Origin: Vicugna pacos
Lineage: Eukaryota > Chordata > Mammalia > Artiodactyla > Camelidae
Length of the DNA stretch: 64,000 nt
NCBI RefSeq assembly: GCF_048564905.1
Contig: NC_132992.1
Location: 20,346,501 to 20,410,500 of the forward strand
Reading direction: 5' to 3'
The notes beneath the pieces were generated by a model, which did not search any database, was not told the DNA's origin, and was given only the letters and a program-made list of their open reading frames with translations. Each line of letters opens with the position of its first letter. Within the stretch, counting starts at the first letter, position 1. The position numbers and the translations under genes are program-made. Below are positions 26,919-40,437 of this stretch, in pieces.

Positions 26919-29900
26919 CTGAATCACTATGCTGATTAACACAACATTGTAAACCAACTATACTTCAATTTAAAAAAAACCCTCTTTTCAGTTTTTTAAT
27001 GATGCTTCATACTTTTTACCATAATGGCTGCATCAAACTACATTCCCACCAACAGCATAGGAGGGTTCCCTTTTCTCCACAGCCTCTCCATTTATCGTTT
27101 GTGGACTTTTTAATGACGGCCATTCTGACTGATGTGAGGTGATACCCCATTGTACTTTTGATTTGTATTTCTCTGATAATTAGCAATATTGTCCATTTTT
27201 TCATATGCCTGTTGGCCATTTGTATGTCTTTAGTGGAGAAATGTTTGTTTAGGTCTTCTGCCCATTTTTGGATTGGGTTTTTTGTTTTGGTTTCTTTTTT
27301 TTTTTTGAGTTGCATGAGCTGTTTGTATATTCTGGAAATTAAGCCATTGTCAGTCTTATCATTTGTAAATATTTTCTCTCATTCCATAGATTGTCTTTTC
27401 ATTGTGTTTATGGTTTATGTTTATAAATTTAATTAGGTCCCATTTCTTTATTTTTGCTTTTGTTTCTATTGCCTCTATAGACTGCCTTAGGAGAACACTG
27501 CTAAGCTTTATGTCAAAAAATGTTTTGCCTATGTTCTCTTCTAGGAGGTTTATGGTGTCTTGTCTTATGTTTAAGTCTTCAAGCCATTTTAAGGTTATTT
27601 TTGTGTGTGGTGTGAAGGATTGTTCTAATTTTATTGATTTACATGTGGCTGTGCAGCTTTTCCAACACTATTTGTTGAAGAGATTGTCTTTTCTCCATTA
27701 TATATTCTTGCCTCCTTTGTCAAAGATTAGTTGACCATAGGTGTATGGATTTATTTCTGGACTCTATTTTTATCCATTGATTCATATGTCTGTATTTGCG
27801 CCAATCCCATGCTGTTTTAATTACTGTAGCTCTGTAGTATTGTCTGAAATCTAGGAGTGTTATTCCTCCAGCTTCATTCTTTTTCTTCAGCATTGGCAAT
27901 TTCTTCGGCAATTCTGGGTCTTTTGTGACCCCATATAAATTTTAGGATTATTTGTTCTAGTTCTGTAAAAAATGTTACGGATAATTTGATAGGGATTGCA
28001 TTAAATCTGTCGATTGCTTTGCATAGTATGGCCATTTTAACAATGTTAATTCTTCTAATCCAAAGCATGGGATATTTTTCATTTCTGTAAGTCATCTTTA
28101 ATTTCCTTAATCAATGTTTTATAGTTCTCCACATATAAGTCTTTTTACCTCCTTGGTCAGATTTATTCCTAAGTAGTTTTTTTTGGGGGGTGCAATTTTA
28201 AAAGAGATTTTTTTTTTACTTTACTTTTCTGATCTTTCATTGTTTGTGTAAAGAAATGAAACAGATTTCTGTAAGTTAATCTTGTGTCCTTCTACCTTGC
28301 TGAATTCGTTTATCAGCTCTAGTAGTTTTTGTGTAGTCTTTAAGGTTTTCTATATATAGTAACATGTCATCTGCATATAGTGACAATTTTACCTCTTCTC
28401 TTTCTATCTGGATCCATTTTATTTCTTTTTCTTGTTTGATTGCTATGACTAGGACTTCCAATACTATACTGAATAGAAGTGGTGAGAGTGGGCATCCTCA
28501 TCTTGTCCCAGATTTTAGCAGGAAGGCTTTCAACTTTTCACCGTTGAGTATTATGTTGGCTGTGGGTTTGTCATAAATAGCTTTTATTATGTTGAGATAT
28601 GTTCCCTCTATACGCACTTTGGTAAGAGTTTTTCATCATAAATGGATGTTGAATTTTATCAAATGTTTTTTCTATATTTATTGAGATAATCATGTGATTT
28701 TTGTCCTTTCTTTTGTTGATGTAGTGTATCACATTGGTTGACTTGCCTATGTTGAACCATCCTTCTGTCCCTGGGATAAATCCAACTTGATCATAGCTTA
28801 TGGTTCTTTTTTCATGTGTTGTTAGATTCTGTTTGCTAATATTTTGTTGAGAGTTTTTGCATCTATGTTCACAAGTGATATTGGGCTATAATTTTCTTTT
28901 TTGGTAGTGTCTTTGTTAGGTTTTGGTACCAGGGTGATGGTGGCTTCATAGAATGAGTTTGGAAGTGTTCGCTCCTCTTTAGTCTTTTGGAAGAGTTTGA
29001 GAGGGATCAGTATAAGTTCTTCTTTGTATGTTTGATAGAATTCCCCTGTGAAGCTATTTGGTCCTGGACTATTGTTTGCAGGGAGGTTTTTTTTTTAATT
29101 ACTGATTCTGTTTCACTTCTAGTGATCAATCTGTTCAGATTATCTATTTCTTCTTGATTGAGTTTTAGTGGACTGCATGTTTCTAGAAATTTGTCCATTT
29201 CTTCTAGGTTGTCCATTTTTTTGCCTTTTCCAGAGAGTTTTCAATTTACTTTGCCCAGATCCATCAGAAGACTCACTACCTATGGCAGCTATAGCTTTAT
29301 GAAATGTATTTCTTAACCGGTAAGACTTGAAAATTGAAATTACTCTTTGATCCATGAGCTGCAAAAGGGATGTTGTGTTAGCAGGCATGAAAACAATGTG
29401 AATCTCATTGTATATCTCCGTCAGAGTCCTTGGGTGACCAGGTGCATTGTCAATGATATTTTGAAAGGAATCTTTTTCTGAGCAGTAGGTCTCAAGAGTG
29501 GGCTTAAAATATTCAGTAAACTATATTGTCAACAGATGTACTGTCATCCAGGCTCTGTTTATGGAACACAGGCAGAGTAGATTTAACATAATTATTAAGG
29601 ATCCTAGGATTTTCAGAATGGTAAATGAAGATTGGCTTCAACTTTAAGTCACCAGCTGCATTAGCCCTTAGCAAGAGAGTCAACTTGGCCTTTGAAGCTT
29701 GGAAACCAATCATTAACTTTTCTTCTCTAGCTATGAAAGTCCTAAATGCCATCTTCTTCTAACATAAGGCTGCTTCATCTACACTGAAAATCTGTTGCTT
29801 AGCATAGCCACCTTCATTAATGATCTGAGCTAGATCTTCTGGATAACTTGCTGCAGCTTCTACATAAGCAGTTGTTTCACTTTGCACCTTCATATTATGA

Positions 29901-32900
29901 AGATGGTTCCTTAAACCTCATCAATCAACCTCAGCTATGTTCATACTTTTCTTCTGCAACTTCCTCACCTCTCTCAGCCTTCAGAGAACTGAAGAGAGTT
30001 AGGTCCTTGATCTGGATTAGGTTTTGGCTTAAGGGAATGTTTTAGCTGGTTTGATCTTTTATCCAGAGCGCTAAAACATTCTCCATTATCAGCAATAAGA
30101 CTGTTTCACTTTCTTACCAGTTGTATGCTTACTGGAGTAGCATACTTAACTTACTTTTAATTTCCTTCAAGAACTTTTCTTTGCATTCACAGTTTGGCTA
30201 ACAGGCACAAGAGGCCTTAGCTTTCAGCCTGTCTCAGCTTTTGACATGCTTTCCTCACCAAGCTTAATCATTTCTAGTTTTTTATTTAAAGTGAGAGACA
30301 GGTGACTCTTCCTTTCACTTGAACACCTAGAGGTCATTGTAGGGTTATTAGTTGGCCAAATTTCAACATTGTTGTGTCTCAGGGAATAGGGAGGCCCGAG
30401 GAAAGGGGGAGAGACAAAGGAATGACCCGTCTATGGGGCAGTCAGAACACACACAATATTTATCAATTAAATTCCCCATCTTATGTGAGTGTGGTCTGTG
30501 GCACCTCAAAACAATTACAATAGTAACATCAAAGATCACTGATCACAGCTAATATAATATCTGTGATAGTATATATAATAATAATATATAATTATACATT
30601 TAATTATATAATATATAATGTAATATCTCATGAATATAATAATAATTTAAAAGTTCACAGTATTACAAGAATTACAAAAATGTGATACAGAGACATAAAG
30701 TAGCACATGCTGCTGGAAAAATGACACCGGTAGACTTGCACAATGCAGGGTTACCACAGACCTTCAATTTGTGAAAAACAAACATGATATTAATAACATT
30801 CTTGTATATATCTCTTTGTGAACATGTGTAAGAATTTCTCTAGGATCTGTACCTAGAAATACCATTGCTAGGTCATGGAATACGCAACTCTTTACTAGAT
30901 AATACCAAAATGTTTTCCAAAATCAATGTAGTAATTTACACTCTATTAGCAGAGAATGAGAGTTTTGGTTTCTCTGCATCTTCATCAACACCTATTGTCA
31001 AATTTTCTAATTTTTGCCAGACCAGCAAATGTATAATGGTACCTCTGTACAGCTTCAACTTGCATTTTTGTGATTTCTAATGCAGTTGAGCATTTTTTAA
31101 TGTGTTTGTAGATCCTCTTTTGTTAAGAGAAGAAATACTTATTTAAGTCTTTTGTTCATTTTTCTAATGAGTTGTTTATCTTCTTATTGATTCTTAGTAG
31201 TTCTCTATATATTTCAGATACTATTTTATACTATTTTGGTTATTTGTGTTTTAAATGTCTTCTTCCACCTCTCACTATATGGCTTGTCTTTTCACCCCCA
31301 TTATAGTGTCTTCCCATGAGCAGAAGTTCTTAATTATGGTGTAATTCAGTTTATAAATTGCTTCTATTTTATATTTTGCCTAGATTAAAGATACGTCCCT
31401 ACAGGGAATATATGTGTTTATTTCTGTTTGGAGATCCAGATTAATACCAACTCTCCACCATTTTGTGTTAATAGTATTGGTTTCAAGTTTCTAGATCATA
31501 GGAGAATTGTAAATTTTAAGCCTAACTTTGTGAGGGCAAGCTTCTAGTTAAAAATTCTCCAAGTAGACTTTTTTTTTTAAATCACTCAGACCCCAGATCA
31601 AGATAGTTAAGTTCTTTATTGTTTCTTTTTGCCATTCCTTCACTGAGGATGTAGCTCTTCAAATGTGTTACCTTTATTCCAGGGTCTCAGGTCCAATTTA
31701 AACCCACTTGGTGTGTGTTTAAACTTTGTTAAATCTGGGTTCTTCTGAGATACACAAAAGCTCTCAGTGCAGCTACAGCTCTCAGTAATTCCAACCCATC
31801 ACACTGCTTTCCATACTATATTCTTTTATTGACTTGGAAATTTCTCTTTACTTTCTTGTACACTCAGGTATGCATTTCAAAGGATTTTTGTTACATCTTA
31901 ACTGTCATTTCTAGGTGTCTTATAGTGGTAGGTTGTCCAGGATAAATGGTTCACAGTATTGTCAGAAATTGAACTTAGGGAATATATCTTCTAGTAATTT
32001 TTAAAGAAAAACTGAATGAGGAGTATATTCCATTGGAGTAATTTCATTTCCGGTAGTAACAACCCTATTTTGCCCTAGCATTTGAACAATAGTTTGTGTA
32101 GGTTTAGAATTTTTGATTCTATTATTTGCATTTAGTGTTGCAGGTGAGAAATCAAATGCCAGTTTGACTCTCATTTCTTTTAGGAATGAGTTAATTTCTT
32201 TCTAGATACTTGTAGGATTTTCTTTTTAATCTTTAAATTTGCATTTTTTAAAGCAGGATAACTCTAAGTTTATTTTTCTTTTCAGTATTTCTCAGTATTA
32301 AGTGATCTTTTTAGCCTAACCAGTCAAAACATTGTTTAGCTCAGATAATTTTTATTTAACTTTATTGGTTATTTCTTCCTTTTTATCTTCTATTTTCTTC
32401 CTTTAGACTTCATATGACACAGACATTAAATCTACTAACTTTAAAAACTTCTTTGGCTCTTAATTTTTGTCTAAAGCTCCTCTCTCTCTCTCTCCCTCTC
32501 TCAATGTTCTAGGAGAATTCTTTAATTTGATATTCTAACCCATTAATTCAGTTTTGGCTGCATTTGTTCTGATATTCAACCTTTTCTCAGAGCTGTTTTT
32601 GGCTAGAAGGCAATCATTTTTAATTTCTAAGAGTACTTTCTTGTTCTCTATATTCCATTCTTAAATATTCCAGGATAAAGTTGTTCTCTTTTAATCTCTG
32701 TTGAGATAGAGATTAATATTTTTTTAATTCTCTTTTGTTTTAGTAGTAACTTGGTTTCTTTGCTGGTTATTGGTTTTGCTAGTGTAATTTGAGATTTCTC
32801 TTTCATGTTGTGGGTATTTCTCAAACATCTGATGATTCTTAAATATCTATCTTTTAAAAGGAGAGCCTAGATCTGTTGATATTGCAGTTCTGTGGGCCTC

Positions 32901-35900
32901 TTTGGCATATTAGAGGTCATTGTTTTCTAGGAAGTTAGTGAAATGGAAGATTTAAATGAATCAGATGGAATGTGCCAACATATAAACATCCCTTTAGCAT
33001 GTCAAGTTTCCACATCTGTTGTAAGAATTTGAAGTTCCCTGGAGCACTGTCCTGTTCTCTCTTCAGATTTCACTCCCACATTGACAGCGTTATCCTGCTT
33101 TATTTAGAGAGAAGCTCTTGCCAGCTATACCTAGTATTAATACAATGCCCGTTTACACAGAGCTAAGAACTGGTCCATCTTCCAATCTCTCAGTTAATAC
33201 TCAACTGACCTTTCTTTAGCCTTATTCTTCTACAGGCATCACTGAACTTAGAGTAATGTAAAAGTTTTGTCCGGTCTAACACTTCAGCAGTCTTCTCCTT
33301 CTCTAGTGTTCTGTTGCAGATTTTTTAGCAGTTTGGTTTCTATATCACCAAATCCCATTTTCTTTATATTGTGTAAAAATCCCCCAGTTCTTGGTAGCAT
33401 TGCTGTCTATTGCCTATGTTCTAGCACAGTTATGGATTTATTCTTTGTTATATATACTTCATGAACTTTTTATAAGATTTTGAGAAGGTGGACAGTATGT
33501 GCAGTCTGCCATCTTGAACTGGTATTCCAAAGTAAAGCATTTTAAATCATAGAATCTCAGGCTCTAGTATTCTTTTAGATGTTGCTCTTCTGGCTGTGTT
33601 CTAACTATATCATTTACATGACCCATCTCTTTGTCTGTGTGTAAGGTTAGGGCCACAAATCAAGGGCAAGTTGTCAGGGGGGGATAAAACACAGAAAACG
33701 TGAGAAGGAAAGAAGAGCAAAGGGTAGGAAAGATTCTTTTCCAGTTGGCCAATTAGGACCCAGGTTCTGAGTGATTTCTTTTTTACTCTCAAACTGATCT
33801 CTGGAGTCAGAAGATCTGCCGTCACTATATCTAGATTCAGGTGCTTAAGTCCAAACTCAATGGATCAAGCAGGTGATATAATTATCTAGTATTTCCCACC
33901 CCTCATTTGTAGTTCTGAACGTTTTGGGGATTTCAATTTTGGGACCCAGCAGAGGCTTCAGTAGACTTTAAGAACATCAACCAATAAAAAAAGAGTAGCT
34001 TTGATAGGTCAGGCAAAGCATTAAACTAAAAAAAGACCTCATCCTTTCTACTAATTGAAATGGTAACCATTACACACTTTTCTGCAGAGGAACATTGAAC
34101 TGGGCCTTTACCAGCTGCCTGACTCATTTTATTTCCTTGCCTGAACTAAATATGCTTAAGCCCTAAATTTTAAATATAAGTATTAAATACAGTGGATTAA
34201 AATTTCCAACTCAGGATGACATCATTTAGTAGGGAACTCCTGGGAAAATTCCTCAAAAACAAGTAATAAACTTGCAAAAACTGTCAGAATCAATCTTTGC
34301 AGGACTCTAGGATCTAGCCAAAAAACTTATAACAACTAGGGGAAAACTTAAGGAGGAAAGAAGCTGCCACATTGTAGTAAGAATGTACTATAGTGTTTTC
34401 AATCATTCACTTACCGTTCCTCACTCCCCAAATTGGTGGAAGCCATGAAGATGGCAGGTCGTGTACCCTTTGGCATGTGCAAGTTGCTAGTGCCAGAGGA
34501 AATATGGACCTTATTCTCAAAAGAATTGTGGTGATGTTTGCTACCCTGTCTGGTGGCTCCTCCAAGGGTCAGAACAAGGGCTTGCCTTTGTTTTGCCCAA
34601 CCCAGAGAGTTCCCATGGCTGGAGAAGCTTCTGGGAGGCTTTTTCTAAAGGTACTTAAAGGCAAAAGTATTGGATGCAGCAGCCTGTAGAAAGGGATAAT
34701 AGGATAAACCCAAAAAGCCTGGGAAGGAAGAAGTTGGAAAATAAGATACATCGGGAACAAGAGCTTTTAAAAGCTCCCGTGTGTACTAGGGAATTGAGAA
34801 GCCCAAGTGCATGCCCAGGTCTGGATATATGCTCAGAAAGGGACTAAGAAGACCCAGTGCTTTCACTTCCAGCTGACCATCAGGAGCAAGAAGTAAAGGC
34901 TAAGGCAGAGATGTAAGTGGCCTGGCTAAGTGTTGAAGAAGTGCTCCAACACAGAGCCAACTGGCAAAGACTGGAAGATTAGTTTTTTTCTTTTTCTTTT
35001 TTTTATTCTTGGTGCCAAGCATTTGAGCCAAACTTTGTCAAAACACTAACTGACCGTGACGTTAACGGAACACAGGTTTCAGGGCCACACATGACAAAGA
35101 TAGCAAACTTTACAAAAATAGTTTAGAAAAGTCATGGAGTATAAAAACAACAACCCACAACAAGCAGCAACAAATACCAGGGACAGAGAGAATCTTATTT
35201 CCAGAATTGCTATGATATAGTATTCAAAATATCCAGTTTTATACAGAAAAGGCATAGCAAAGAAACAAGAAATTATGGCCCAATCACAGGAGAAAAAAAT
35301 GACAGAAAATTTCCCTAAGGAAACTCAAGCATTGAACTTACTAGACAAAGGCTTTAAAGCAGCTATCTTAAATATGCTCAGACAGCTAAAGGAACCATGG
35401 ACAAAGAACTAAAGAAAGCCAAAAGAACAATGTCTCATCAGATAGAGAATATCAATAAAGAGATAGAAATAATGAAAAGGAACCATATAGAAAATTTAGA
35501 AATGAAAAGTACAGCAACAAATTAAAAATTCACTGAATAGAAGAAAGAGAAAAGAATGAACAAAATGAACAGAGCTTAAGAGACCTGTGGGATACCATCA
35601 AGCATACTAACATAAGCATAACAAGAATGTCAGAAAGAGAGGAGAGGAAAGGTGCAGAAACAATATTTGAAGAAATAATGGCTGAAAAGTTCCCAAATAT
35701 GATGAAAGACATGAATCTATACATCCAAGAAACTCAACAAACTCCAAGCAGGATAAATTCAAATATATTCATGCCAAGATACATTATAGTGAAATTGTTG
35801 AATGACAAAGACAAAGAGAATGGTGAAAGCAGGAAAAAAAAAAAAGCATTTCATTGTGTACAAGAGATCCTCAATAAAGTCCACAAATGACAAATGCTGG

Positions 35901-38900
35901 AGAGGCTGTGGAGAAAAGGGAACCCTCCCTACACTGCTGGTGGGAATGCAGTTTGGTACAGCCACTGTGGAAAACAGTATGGAGATTCCTCAAAAGACTA
36001 GGAATAGACTTACCATATGACCCAGGAATCCCACTCCTGGGCTTATATCTGGAAGGAACCCTACTTCAGGATGACACCTGCACTCCAGTGTTCATAGCAG
36101 CACTATTTATAATAGCCAAGACATGGAAACAGCCTAAATGTCCATCAACAGATGACTGGATAAAGAAGAGGTGGTGTATTTATACAATGGAATACTATTC
36201 AGCCATAAAAACCAACAACATAACGCCATTTGCAGCAACATGGATGCTCCTGGAGAATGTCATTCTAAGTGAAGTAAGCCAGAAAGAGAAAGAAAAATAC
36301 CATATGAGATTGCTCATATGTGGAATCTAAAAAACAAAAACAAAAAAAAATCATAAATACAAAACAGAAATAGACTCATAGACATAGAATACAAACTTGT
36401 GGTTGCCAAGGGGGTGGAGGGTGGGAAGGGATAGACGGGATTTTAAAATTGTAGAATAGATAAAAAAGATTATACTGTATAGCACAGGGAAATATACACA
36501 AGATCTTATTGTAGCTCACAGAGAAAAAAATGTGACAATGAATATATATATGTTCATGTATAACTGAAAAATTGTGCTCTACACTGGAATTTGACACAAC
36601 ATTGTAAAATGATTATAAATCAATAAAAAATGTTAAAAAAAAAAAAAGAGAGAGAGATCCTCAATAAGATTTACAGGTTATTTCTCCTTCAAAAACGTGG
36701 AAGCCAGAAAGCAGTGGGATGATATATTTAAAGTGTGGGTGGCGGGGAGGTGGAAACCTATCAACTAAGAATTCTATATCCATCAAAATTTTAACCTTCA
36801 AAAATGAAAGAGGAGTTAAGACAGTCCAAGATAAACAAAAACTGTTGGAGGTCATCACTAGTAGTCCTACTGTACAAGAAATGCTAAAGGGCGTCCTTCA
36901 GGCTAAAATGAAAGGATACTAGAAAGTAACTTGAAGACATATGAAGAAATAAAGAACAATAGTAAACATAGGTAAATATAAAAGTCAAAGTTATTTTAGT
37001 TTCTGGTTTTTAACTCCTTATGATTTTTAAATTCTTTAAACAATAATTATAAACATAAGTTAATGGGCATGCAATGTATAAAGACGTAATTTATGACAAC
37101 AACATAAAAGGGGAAATGGAGCTGAAAAGGAACAGAATTTTGTGTACTATTAAAACTAAGTTGGTATTAATTCACACTTTATTATTAGAAAATTCAGATA
37201 GGAATTTTAATCCCCTGGTAACCGATAAAGAAAAATACTAAACAATATATAGAAAAAGAAGTGGAAAGGGAATCAAAATGGTACACTATGAAAAAATTTA
37301 TTTGAATGTGGTAATAGAGAAATTTAGAAACGAAAAAGATATTACATGTAGAAAATAAATAACAAATGGCATAATTGAGTCCTTATCAGTAATTAGTTTA
37401 TACAAAAACAGATTAACCTCTCTTTAAAAGGCAGAGATTGAAAGAATGGATAAAAGGAACATGACCCAACTATATGCTGCCTACAGGATACTCACTTTAG
37501 ATCAAAGCCATAAACAGGTTAAAAGTGAAAGGATGGGAAAGATATTTCATACAAGTATTTGTCAAAAGAGAGGTGGAGGGACGATACCAATATTAGACAA
37601 AAATTGACTTAAGACAAAAATTGTTACAAGAGACAAAGGACACTGTATATTGATAAAAGGGTCAATCTATCAAGAAGATATAGTAATTATAAACATTACA
37701 CCACTAACAATAGAGCACCAAAATATTTGAAGCAAAACTGACAGAATTGAAGTTAGAAATGGATAGTTCTACATTCATTGTTGTAGACTCCAATACTCAA
37801 TCTACAAAAATGAATAGAAACTAGACAGAGTATCGGTAAGGAAACAGAGGACTTGAGCAACACTGTAAACCAACTAGACCCAGCAGATATGTATAGAACA
37901 CTGTACCCAACAATAACAGAATACGCATTTTTCTCAAGTGCACATAGGACCCTTTCCAGGATAGACTATGTGTTAGGTCATAAAGAAAGTCTTAGTAGGT
38001 TTTAGAAGACTAAAACCATATAAACTATCTTCTCTGACTACAATGGAATGACACTATAAATTAATAACAGAAGGAAAACTAGAAAATTAACAAATATGTC
38101 AAAATTAAACAACACACTCAAACAATGAGTCAAAGAATAAATTACATGTGAAATTAGAAAAAAACTTTGAGATGAATGATAACAAAAACACAAATACAAA
38201 CACTTATGGGATTTGGTAAAAGCCGTGCTAACAGCAAAATTTATACTGATGAACACCTACAGTAAAAAAGATGATCACAAATCAATAACCTAACTTTCCC
38301 CCTCAAAGAACTTAGAAAAGAAGACCAAGCTATACACAAAATTAGCAAAAAAGAATGGTGTAAAGACTAGAGAAATATGAAAGAGAACAGAAAAACAATA
38401 GAGAAAAATCAATGAAGCTGAAAGTTGATTCCTTGAAAAAAAATCCACAAAATTGATAAACCTTTAACAAGGCTGATGAGGTGGGGGCAGGGGAAAGTGG
38501 AGAGACTGAAATTATGAAAATCAGAAATGAAAGTAGGAATATTGCTACAGACCTTACAGAAACAGAAAAGGATTATAAGAGAATACTATGAACAATTGTA
38601 TGCCAACAAATTGGATAACTTAGATGAAATAGAAAGACCTCCTAGAACCACAGAAATTACCAAAACTGACCCAAGAAGAAACTGGAAATCTGAACAGACC
38701 TATAACAAGAGATTGAATCAGTATTTTTAAAACTCCCAACACAGAAAAGCCCAGGACCAAATAACTTCACTGGTGAATTCTACCAAGCATTTAAAGAATT
38801 AACATCACTCCTTTTCAAGCTCTTCCAGAATAGAATAGAAGGGAACATTTCCTAACTCATTCTATGAGGCTACCATTATCCTGATATTAAAGCCAGATAA

Positions 38901-40376
38901 AGACATCACAAGAAAAGAAACTAACTTTAGTTTAATTTTCACAAGAAAGTGAAAAGGCAACTCAGAATGTCTGGGGTAGGGAGCAATATTTGAAAGTCCT
39001 ATACCTAATAAGGGTCCAGTATCCAGAATGTATAAAGAACTCTTAAAATCAACAGCAAAAAGACAAATACTCAATTTAAAAATGAGCAAAGGATTTGAAT
39101 AGACATTTCTCTAATGAATAGACATTTCTCCAAAGAAGATAGACAGATGGCCAACAAGCACATAAAAAGATGCTCAATATCAATAGGGAAATGTAAATAA
39201 AAACTACAATGAGATCCCACTTCACACCCATTAGGATTGCTACCATTTTTCATGGAAAATAGCAAATACTGGTGGGAATATGAAGAAACTGAAACCCTTG
39301 TACATTGCTGTTGAAAATGTAAGATGATACAGCTACTGTGGAAAATAGTTTTTCAGTTCCTCAAAAAGTTAACTATAGAATTACCATATGATCCAACAAT
39401 TCTACTCCTAGGTATATACCAAAAAGAACTGAAAATAGATAATAAAACAAAAACTTTTACACAAACATAAATAGCAGCACTATACACATTAGCCACAGAT
39501 GGAAACAACCCAAAATTCCACCAGCTGATGAAGGGATAAACAAAATGTGGCCTCTTCATCAAATGAAAGATTATTCAGTCATAGAAAGGAATGAAGCATT
39601 GATAACATGCTACAACAGCATTATGCTAAATGAAAGAAGCCAGACATAAAAGGTAACATATAATTCACACATTATATGAAATACCCAGAATAGGTAAATC
39701 CATAGAGACAGGAAACATTAGTTGTTGTCAGAGGATGGGGGAAAGAGAAATAGGGAATGACTTCTTAATGATATGAGGTTTCTTTTGGAGGTGATTAAAG
39801 TATTTTGGAACTAAATAGAGATGGTGGTTGTACAATATTGTGAATGAACTAAATATCACTGAATTGTATACTTTAAAATTGTTTTTAAATCATTACTTTT
39901 ATTTGACACAGCATTGTAAACTGACTATAACTCAATAAAATAAAAAATTAAAAATGATTACTTTTATGTTAGGTGCATTTTACCTCAGTTTTAAAAGACT
40001 GAAGCTATATCTGACTCCAGAGCCAGAATTTTTATACTGAGCAGTATCCTGCTTTGCAGAATGCTGTATTATAGCTACCATTATCAAATAGTAGCCACCA
40101 GAAGTGGCTTTGATTTCAATATCTAAGAGTCTTATGAAATAAACATTCAATAATTCCAGCTCTGTTCTAATGCTCATACTTGCTGGGGCATAGAAGTGGG
40201 TAGAATAGAGGCTCTGCCCATGAGCTGCTAACATCTGGTTTCCACTAGCCGTTGTGGGTCAAGGCAAAATACAACTAGAAGCCTCTGGCCCATTCTTCTT
40301 CCCTTCCCAACCCCCTCACCCTGTCCCATACCTCATAAGCATGTGTGTGGAAAACCCAAACCATACAACCAAGCTC

Positions 40377-40437
<61 letters not shown>

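Larger units (their letters stand above)
26136..29228 (-). mobile_element. 5'-truncated camelid L1 inserted in Tigger1
   Basis: Minus-strand L1 of about 3.1 kb: poly(A) reads as T run at 26136-26143, then 3' UTR, then ORF2 back to about the reverse-transcriptase region (peptides [32 protein letters not shown]). The YADD-type active-site motif is readable but the frame is interrupted. Flanks TTTTTCTAGAGGG (left) and CTTTTCCAGAGAG (right) form an imperfect target-site duplication within Tigger1. Confidence 0.92.
25264..30780 (-). mobile_element. Tigger1 DNA transposon (pogo family), split by a later L1
   Basis: Left terminal repeat CAGACATAACCTTGGAGATA at 25264, preceded by TA as expected for a pogo element. 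The transposase lies on the minus strand: C-terminal part at 25500-26130, catalytic part at 29230-30330 (peptides [13 protein letters not shown] and [17 protein letters not shown]). The right end stops after CCTTCAATTTGTG at about 30770; the right terminal repeat is missing. The transposase is broken by several stops and frameshifts and by the L1 at 26136-29228. Confidence 0.93.
34200..39990 (+). mobile_element. Old near-full-length L1M copy with two later insertions
   Basis: Landmarks in L1M order: 5' part with TTTGAGCCAAACTTTGTCAA (35020), ORF1 region with CAAAGGCTTTAAAGCAGCTA and AAAGTTCCCAAATATGATGA, ORF2 from about 37400 (TATGCTGCCTACAGGATACT) to 39640, and the 3' UTR to about 39990. Both ORFs are broken by many stops and frameshifts. 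Start is approximate. Interrupted at 35878-36652 and 39903-39951. Confidence 0.85.

Noticed and set aside
27158-27734. Plus-strand hydrophobic frames resembling membrane proteins
   Set aside because: They are antisense to L1 ORF2; reverse-complemented A-rich L1 codons give Leu/Phe/Ile-rich peptides.
29513-29752. Frame with transposase-like peptide as a domesticated gene
   Set aside because: It is part of a decayed Tigger1 whose other parts are disrupted and split by an L1; no sign of selection on a longer frame.
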